Shown here: piece after piece, positions 56,689 to 64,000 of the stretch | How the letters are laid out: the number at the start of each line of letters is the position of its first letter | Position numbering within the stretch: position 1 is the stretch's first letter | DNA from: Purpureocillium takamizusanense | Lineage: Eukaryota > Ascomycota > Sordariomycetes > Hypocreales > Ophiocordycipitaceae | NCBI RefSeq assembly: GCF_022605165.1 | Contig: NC_063071.1 | Coordinates: 1,240,001 to 1,304,000 of the forward strand | Direction of reading: 5' to 3' | DNA length: 64,000 bases | Position numbers and translations under genes: made by a program | Notes under the pieces: model-generated | The model's input: the letters and a program-made list of their open reading frames with translations, nothing else | Told to the model about the DNA's origin: nothing | The model's database searches: none

Positions 56689-59600
56689 ATGGACCAGCAG
56701 CAGCAGCAGCAGCAACCGCAGCCGCAGCAGCCGCAGCAGCAGCAGGCTCAGCAGCAGCAGCAGCAGCCGACAGGCGGCGTCCATGGACCTGCTGGACGCA
56801 GACTGCACATTGCTCATCGGCGTAGCCCATCGGAGCTGACGCCCCTGATGAGCATGTTTGCCAACCCAGGAAGTAAGTTGTCCGTTCCACAAACCTACTT
56901 CCTCCACACCATCTCCTCTGTGCCGGCATAGGCACCACCCGAGCTGTCTTGATCTCAGCGTCAGTGCTCAGATCATCTCCTACTTTGCTCCTTCTCCCCT
57001 CGCCCCTGTTTGTCTTGTCCGCAAATGCTGATACGTCTCCCCGCCCGCAGTGGAACAGTTGGCCATCCAGCAGCAGATCGAGCTGTTGCAGCAGCAGCAG
57101 CAGCAGATCCAAGCGACGCACCAGCAATACGTCAACATGGGCATGATGCCCCCCGGCCAGCCCCTTGGCCATAACGGGGCTTTCAATCCTTTGCAACCCA
57201 TGGGTACCATGGGCCAGAACGCATTCCAATTCCCCAACCAGATGCAGCCGCAGAACTTGGGCCCTCCTGCTCAGCCTCTATCACATCGCCGTAATCAGTC
57301 GGCACTGCCCAACATGGGCATGGGACCCCCTCCGGCGCCATCGTCTGGTGCTTCCGGATCCACCTTCGGTAACTTTGAGGCCCCCGGAGCCGTTCACGGC
57401 CGTGAGAACGCCGGTGGTCGTGGCGGCCGAGGTGGCGGCAGCTCCGGCTCTGGTCACCAGCGCAGGCACTCGCTGGCGCTCGCCGATGCCAAGAAGGCCG
57501 CCGAAATCGCACAGCAGAAGCGAACGACGACGGGATTCCAGTTCCCAGCTGCCCCGAACCCCGACAAGCCCGACGATGAGAATAGCAAGGCGCCCGCAAG
57601 CCAGCCCAGCCTGGACGCGTCAGTTGCCCAGGGCTCCTCCCGTGGGCGTGGAGGCCACGGCCGGAGCCAGAGCATGGCTGTGAACGGCCGAGGTGGTTCG
57701 CGCCTGGGCGGCGAGGGCGACTTTCAACGCCGTGGAGGCGGCTTGGGGCATGCCCGCTCTGGATCTCGAAACTTTGAGGGTAACTGGCGCACCCAAAACC
57801 AGAACCAAGACCAGTCCGGGAACGCGGGCCAAGCTTCGTCCTTCCAGCCTGGCCACAGGCCCCGGGGCTCCATGAATCAATCCGTGTCTTCCATTGGGGC
57901 CTTCCAGTACAACCCCAACCAACCACAGCTTATGCAGCTCCCCGGGCAGATGATGATGCCTCAGATGTATGGTCAGCAGCTTAACCCGATGCAGCTTACC
58001 CAACTTCAGGCGCTCCAGGCCGCTCAGATGAACGGGCAGGGCTTCCAGGGACTGGCCAGCTCTCAGCATGCTGGCGGCCAGCTTGGCGGCCAGCTTGGCG
58101 GCCAGCAGCAGCAGCAGCAGCAGCAACGGAAGACTCTCTTCACGCCGTATCTTCCGCAGGCATCTCTTCCGGCCCTCCTTGGAGACGGTCAACTTGTCTC
58201 TGGTATCCTCCGTGTCAATAAGAAGAATCGTAGCGACGCATACGTCACCACTCAGGACGGTCTTTTGGACGCTGATATCTTCATTTGTGGCAGCAAGGAT
58301 CGTAATCGCGCTCTCGAAGGCGACCTGGTTGCGATCGAGCTCCTGGACGTCGACGAAGTCTGGTCGCAGAAGAGGGAAAAGGAGGAGAAGAAAAAGCGCA
58401 AGGACATTACGGACACGCGCTCGGGCTCCATCAACCAAGGTAGCCAGAACTCTGGGCAGAACGATGACGGTAATGCTGGCGAGGGCGGCATCCGCAGATG
58501 TGGTAGCCTGCGCCAGCGACCCACTCAGAAGAAGAACGACGACGTCGAGGTTGAGGGCCAGAGCTTGCTTCTCGTTGAAGAAGAGGAAATCAATGATGAA
58601 CAGAAGCCCCTTTATGCCGGTCATGTCGTTGCCGTCATCGAGCGAGTGGCCGGCCAGATGTTCTCCGGGACCCTGGGCCTGCTGCGGCCCAGCAGCCAGG
58701 CGACCAAGGAGAAGCAAGAAGCGGAGCGAGCGGCCCGGGACGGCGGCAACAGTCGCCAGAACGACAACCGACAGCAAGAGAAGCCCAAGATTGTTTGGTT
58801 CAAGCCTACGGACAAGCGAGTCCCGTTGATTGCTATCCCAACGGAGCAAGCCCCTCGCGACTTCGTGGAGAAGCACCAGGACTATGCCGATCGCATCTTT
58901 GTCGCCTGCATCAAGCGGTGGCCCATTACCTCGCTCCACCCTTTCGGTACCCTTGTGGAACAGCTGGGCCGCATGGGCGACCTCAAGGTGGAGACCGATG
59001 CTCTTTTGCGCGACAACAACTTCTCGTCCGACGAGTTCTCTGACGCCGTCCTGCGTAGCGTCGGGCTCCAGGACTGGTCATTGGCCAAGGAGGACGAATC
59101 CGCGGTTACGTCTCGCCGTGATTTCCGCGAGGAACAAACATTCACGATTGATTACAACGGCGGTGCTGAGCTCGGCAATGCCTTCCACGTCAAGACTAGG
59201 CCTGACGGGAAAATCGAAATTGGTGTCCACGTTCCAGATGTGGCTCACTTCGTCAAGCCAAACTCACTGGTGGACCGCGAGGCCAAGAAGCGCGGAACCT
59301 CTGTGCAACTCCTCAACCGCTTCTGCCCCTTGCTTCCAAGCAAGCTTGCAGCCGAGGTCTGCTCCCTCACTCCTGGCCAGGAGCGGCTGACGGTCAGCGT
59401 CGTCTTCAGTGTAAACCCTCACACCGGAGCTGTCGCCGACGGCGACAGCTGGGTCGGTCGCAGCATTATCAAGAGTGCCGGCAGAGTCTCGCTGGCGGAC
59501 ATTGACAGCGCTCTCAGTGATCCTTCGTCCTTCAAAGGCGAGACTGCCCCCCTCAACACGATACAGATCCTTCAAGGTGTTGCGCAAAAGTTCCGCGAGA

Positions 59601-61030
59601 CTCGTCTTGGTGCTGGAGGGGAGCCAATTGCTCCCCTGCGCCTGCTGCAGCAGACGGATGACGAGAACAACCCTGTGCAGGACAACATCTTCGATTCCAC
59701 CCAGGGTCTGGAGCTCGTGGAGGAGTTGATGCACAAGACCAACGCTTATGTGGCTCAGCGTCTTGCCGAGGGCCTTCCGGAGAAGGCACTTCTCCGTCGC
59801 CAGTCTGCACCTAACCCTCGTCGGCTGCAAACATTTGTCGAGCGCATGACTGCTCTCGGTTACGACATTGACGCCTCTGGAAGCGGCGCGCTCCAGAACA
59901 GCCTGTTCAAAGTGGACGACTCGGACCTACGCAAGGGCATGGAGACGCTGCTGCTCAAGTCCATGCAGCGTGCCAAGTACTTCATCGCGGGCAAGACTAC
60001 CAAGCCGCTTTGGCCTCATTACTCCCTCAACCAACCGCTCTATACCCACTTCACTTCGCCCACGCGCCGTTATGCCGACATCATCGTCCACCGTCAGCTC
60101 GAGGCCGTTCTCTCCGAAGGCAAGGTGGAGTTTACGGACGACATGGAAAACCTCGTCAAGACAGTCGAGTCGTGCAACACGAAGAAGGACTCTGCCCAAA
60201 ACGCACAAGAGCAGAGCATCCATATCGAGTCTTGCCGAACGATGGACAAGAAGCGTCAGGAGGCCAACGGCGATCTCATCGCCGAGGGCATTGTGCTCTG
60301 CGTGTACGAATCGGCGTTTGATGTCCTGATCCCGGAGTGGGGCTTTGAGAAGCGCGTGCACTGCGACCAGCTGCCGCTCAAGAAGGCTGAATTCCGAAAG
60401 GAGAAGCGAGTGCTTGAGCTTTACTGGGAGAAGGGCGTGCCAAGCTCCGCGTACGTTCCGGAGGACGAGCGACCCAAGGCCGCGGCCTCTCAGAGGATGA
60501 CCAACGCGATGGTGGCAGCCAGGCAGGCGGAGGAAGCGGAGCGCGCCAAGAAGGAGCGTGAGGAGGCGGCTCGAAAGCAGACCGAGACTGGCACCATCTC
60601 GACTGACGATGTCGACGCCCTGTTCGACGACGACGACGACAACACGTCGGACGTGACGGAGGCAATGGCCGGAGCCTCGCTGGCGGAGCGGCCCACGCAG
60701 AGCGTGCCTGGATCGCCGGCACGCACACCGTCGACCGCCGGAACCCTGCACCGAACGCGCTCCGATTCCAAGGTGCCCGTTTCCGAGACTGTCGAGGCTC
60801 GTCTTACCAACAAGGAAAAGTACCTCAAGCTGTTCAAGTTGCGCGAGGAAGGGGGTGACTACATTCAGGATGTGACTGAGATGACGAGAGTTCCAATCAT
60901 CTTGAAGACGGACCTCAGCAAAAGCCCTCCGTAAGTTTCCTAGTCCCTTGCGCGTCGTGGAGAATGAAAGCTAACAGCAGCCCGGAACAGCTGCTTGACT
61001 ATTCGGTGTCTGAACCCATACGCTCTGTAA
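56689..61030 (+). CDS. ssd1: Ssd1 (GUL-1) RNA-binding translational regulator
   Basis: Three exons: 56689-56872, 57051-60930 and 60991-61030, giving 1367 residues. The last exon supplies the conserved end (SPPCLTIRCLNPYAL); reading through instead would stop early. The N-terminal ~380 residues are disordered and Gln-rich, with many NDR-kinase-type HxRxxS sites. Cold-shock-like domains follow, then the RNB-like domain (IGVHVPDVAHFVKPNS, YTHFTSPTRRYADIIVHRQL). The acidic cluster needed for RNase II activity is replaced near residue 762 (IDYNGGAELGNAF), as expected of Ssd1, which binds rather than cuts RNA. Ssd1 represses translation of cell-wall and polarity mRNAs. A 178-bp intron follows the first exon. 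Confidence 0.97.
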
Positions 61031-63556
61031 TTGGCAACTTGGTTGTCAATTCCGTGGCTTGTTGGAGGGAGTTGGGAGACGTATGAGAACGTGATACGGC
61101 ATAGGATGTGCAGTTGGGGGAAGGAGATTGGGGGTCAGGGGCGTGAGTACAGTTGGTGATGACCACGGGCGCGGGCTTCCAAAGCCGTGATGTTGTGGGC
61201 GTCGATAGCAGAAGATGTGTGGTATATACCTTTAATATCAATGTGGCAGATGAGGTGTGCGAGCCAGTCGCCGGAGAGGAATTGAGGACATGGGGGGGGA
61301 AGGGCAGAAAGGACAAAACAGCATGGGATAAAGTTGAAGTAGCGAAAATTGATGGGATGAAACTGGGCAATGTGCAGCTGGTCGTGGAGTTGGAATGCGT
61401 CTGGAGTGGATTTTGCCGACGACGGACGGCAGCTCGGTTAGATTGTTTGATGAGCATCTTGACACGAATGGCGCTCACGAGCGGAGCCAAGGAGCGGACG
61501 TGGCTGTCGCAACAAGGCAAAGAAACCGAGGGCTCCCTCACGTACAGAGCAGAGGGAGGCCCTTCGACCAGGTACTTCTTGTCCATTGTAGTGTGCTTAC
61601 AGGTCTTGGTATTAGTGGTACATTCAAGAGTTTGACGTGTGATTCGCCTGAGGCGATGGATGGACGTGGAAATGATGCGGGCTAAGATGGGCGAGAAAGA
61701 AAACGGGTCAAGGGTGATGGGGTTCTTCGTTTCTTGCCATCCAGGCCTTTGTTTACTCTGATGATGATGAGGCCGGGCCTTGCTGCACCAGCGCCGCCGA
61801 AGCGAGTCGATCAGACAACGGATGCGTGTCGGGTCGGGGTCAACGTCTTGGCCCTGGCCTGGCCACCCACACACGGAGTGCAGTGCAGTGCAGTGCAGTG
61901 CAGTGCAGTGCAGTCTCCATCCGGGGCTAGTAGCAAGTACTAGCTAGGTCTGTCTGTCTGTCTCGCTCTCTCAGGCAGCCCGAGGCCGCTGAAGACGGGC
62001 ATGGATGGGTGGACGAGTTGACACGTTGGTGGTGTGGACTTGTGTGTAAAGGATGGGCTTTGGGCAGGCAGGCAGAGAGCGGATGAATGAATGAATGAAT
62101 TATGAAATGATTGGACGAATGGATGCACCCTTGTTCGTGAGGCTTGGTTATGCGTGACTTGCTTGATGAGTTTGGGTTGTCTATGGCCATGTTTGGTCGA
62201 GTAACTTGCCTTACTTCCAGTCCGTACTCTATACAAACCTACTTCGTCATGGACTGCCTGGATGAAGTTGTATCAAATGCTGTGGGCAATTGCTGCGAGG
62301 GCAGGAGCAAGTGGAAAGACGGAATGTATAGTCCCGTCCTCCTCAAAGGACAGATCGGCCCAGATGCCGGATACTCTATCTCGATTCACCGAGATTGCTA
62401 CATTCATTGCACCTATGCAGCAGGAGAGCATCTCAGCCAGCAGACAATTCGGGAAGGGGCGGGGGGGTTTGCTGCAGAAACGCTCACGCCGGGAAGGTGC
62501 GACAGACGCACCGTGCGCACTCTTTGTATATACGGCGATTTATGACAACTTCCAATGGAACCTCGCCGGCGAAAAGCCAAACCCTTCCAGCCCGGACGAC
62601 CTGCAACCGACACCGCACAGGTAGCACTGGCCTTATCCAACGCAACAACCAGGAGCCGCTTACCTACTTTACCTACTGACCGCATTGCATTTGACAGCAG
62701 AGCGCCCATCTGTCGGACACCTGCTGGCGCCGCGCAAACACTGATGGGGGTGGGCGGCCCGGGGCTGCGAGGAGTCGCGCCTCGCGTGTCAGAACCGTTT
62801 CGGACCACCTAGTGTCCGAGGGCAGCACGACGCTCCGTGATGGCTCCCTTGGGGCCGCGCCACAGCTCTGGCGCAGGTCAGAGGCCTTTCCCGATCGATG
62901 CAAGCGTCCCGGGCCCGGAGAGCCAAGCTTTCTTCGCAGGGAAGGCGAGGGGCCACGCGAACCGTCGGGCGCTGCCATCTCCGCTCCGTCAGTGGACCTG
63001 TCACCGGCACGGGGGCCAGACGGGACTCCCTGGCACGTCTCCAAGCCTCTCACGACGACTACGGAGCACGGATGATGGACGAGCCGCCCGGAGTCGCGCA
63101 TGGCCCTTCCCTTGTTGTCGTGGCGGCTCTCCGCGCTAGAGAAGCCACGGCCCCTTGGTCAATGGGCCTCCTTTTGGTTGACATTGTCAAAAGGGGCCGC
63201 AGTCCCCGACTGGCATGCCCCCGAGAGAACCTCTTCTGGGCTATCCACATCGTCTCGTTTCCCTCGCTTGCTCTGTCCTTCCCGCCGCCTCTCGCTGGTG
63301 TTTCTCTTCTCCCACCAACCCTCGTGCAAACAAGGGAGGGCTCCGAAAGCGCTGGTCTGCTTCGCTGGATTGCACACTTCTACTCTCGCCTTTCCCCCTG
63401 GCGGATCGTTGGGCGTAGTAATTCTAATATCCGTGGCTGGGCCTCGTCTTCTTTCACTTCGACACCGACGCCGCTGGACAGCTCAATAGCTACGCACAAG
63501 AGGGCGACTGCGCGGGGTTCAATTCATTCCAAAACACGGCTTCATCAACGAGAATT
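61031..63556. other. Intergenic region between ssd1 and the ferritin-like gene
   Basis: No supported gene. It holds a pentanucleotide array at 61876-61914, TCTG units near 61946-61960 and GAATG units near 62082-62100. A pyrimidine-rich promoter or leader of the ferritin-like gene starts at about 63240. Confidence 0.6.
61876..61914. repeat. CAGTG pentanucleotide array, about 8 units
   Basis: Perfect CAGTG units (six complete between 61881 and 61910, partial units at both ends) in the ssd1 3' flank. Confidence 0.95.
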
Positions 63557-64000
63557 ATGGTTTCATTTCGGGCAATGGCCATCGCGGGCCTCCTGGCAGC
63601 AGCGGATGCGCTCCCTGCCACATATCGGCTATCGCCTCGGCAAGTCAAGCAGAGCGACCTCTTCGCCCGGCAAGACAGCAAGGCGACGCCTGAAAAGCTC
63701 TCAGTCCCTGACAGCTTGACCTTGTAAGCCCGCTCCACCGTGAGACGGAACTCGCAAGACATGTGAAATTGACTCGCGCCTAGTCCTTTGGTTGCGGAAC
63801 AAGCGGAGAACAAGTTCTATCAAGAGGGCTTTCAAAAGTTTCCTGAATCCGACTTCGCAGCGTTGGGACTCAACCAGCAGCAAATAGCAGACCTCAAGTC
63901 GATTGGGAGGTCGGAGGAACAGCATGTGGTGCTGTTGCAATCAGCTCTCGCGCAGGCAGGGATCCAACCCGTCCAGGAGTGCGAATACAATTTCCAGCTC
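63557..64000 (+). CDS. Secreted ferritin-like domain protein (Rds1 type), 3' part cut by window edge
   Basis: Two exons are visible, 63557-63723 and 63784 onward, joined by a 60-bp intron (GTAAGC donor, CCTAG acceptor); 128 residues are present. The N-terminus is a signal peptide (MVSFRAMAIAGLLAAADA) with a short pro-like stretch. The second exon begins the ferritin-like fold: the first helix (AEQAENKFYQEGFQKFPESDF), then SIGRSEEQHVVLLQSALAQAG and the typical CEYNFQL. The Glu and Glu-x-x-His pattern of helices 1 and 2 (AEN, EEQH) fits metal ligands, but the remaining helices lie outside the window. Relatives are fungal stress-induced Rds1-type proteins of unclear function. Confidence 0.82.

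Noticed and set aside
57620..58939. 439-codon minus-strand frame over ssd1
   Set aside because: Antisense shadow of conserved ssd1 coding sequence; Leu-rich artefact.
1..64000. tRNA, 5S rRNA, transposons, CRISPR, RIP-affected blocks
   Set aside because: I looked for T-loop and 5S consensus words, terminal repeats, transposase or reverse-transcriptase motifs and AT-rich stretches on both strands and saw none that held up; small structured RNAs could still be missed by eye.

Overview
This window is nuclear DNA of a filamentous ascomycete, most likely a Hypocreales (Sordariomycetes) species. The evidence is short GT-AG introns (about 50-150 bp, often with a CTAAC or CTGAC branch point), GC-rich coding sequence, long CT-rich 5' leaders, and gene families whose wording matches filamentous fungi: Smi1, Sec8, Hid1, Pet127, an intein-free Vma1 of 607 residues, Yih1, Tlg1, Gle1 and Ssd1. 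The species cannot be fixed from sequence alone. I found no operon, CRISPR array, tRNA, rRNA, or recognisable transposon. AT-rich RIP-type decay is also absent.

Layout from left to right. 1-2604 (-): DUF3433 membrane protein, cut by the left edge. 5074-6794 (-): smi1, a cell-wall regulator. 6795-11808: gene-poor, simple-repeat-rich. 11809-15081 (-): sec8 (exocyst). 15736-17573 (-): epoxide-hydrolase-like protein with apparently lost catalytic residues. 18156-18671 (-): small secreted KP4-fold protein. 20630-23347 (-) and 23718-26513 (+): hid1 and pet127, divergent around a 370-bp promoter. 29132-31519 (+): acid-sphingomyelinase-like phosphodiesterase. 32842-35131 (+): vma1. 35462-36649 (+): yih1. 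37059-38463 (-): CASTOR-like ACT protein. 42275-45502 (+): GPI-anchored adhesin-like protein with internal repeats. 46138-48129 (-): METTL25/RRNAD1-like methyltransferase. 48963-49829 (+): tlg1. 50222-51860 (-): gle1. 56689-61030 (+): ssd1. 63557-64000 (+): start of a secreted ferritin-like (Rds1-type) gene, cut by the right edge.

Most genes are single-copy housekeeping functions. They cover the secretory route (Sec8, Hid1, Tlg1, V-ATPase A), the cell wall and polarity (Smi1, Ssd1, adhesin), mRNA export and organelle RNA (Gle1, Pet127), and nutrient and translation signalling (CASTOR-like, Yih1). The accessory part is small: the KP4-like protein, the epoxide-hydrolase-like protein, the adhesin, the sphingomyelinase and the ferritin-like protein. 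These are the likeliest to act at the cell surface or outside the cell. Exon joints were reconstructed by hand from splice signals and reading phase, and every complete model closes in frame. Long intergenic stretches carry microsatellites and a recurring set of short palindromic motifs built on TACTCCGTA and TAGGTACCTA, which I did not find inside the coding exons.
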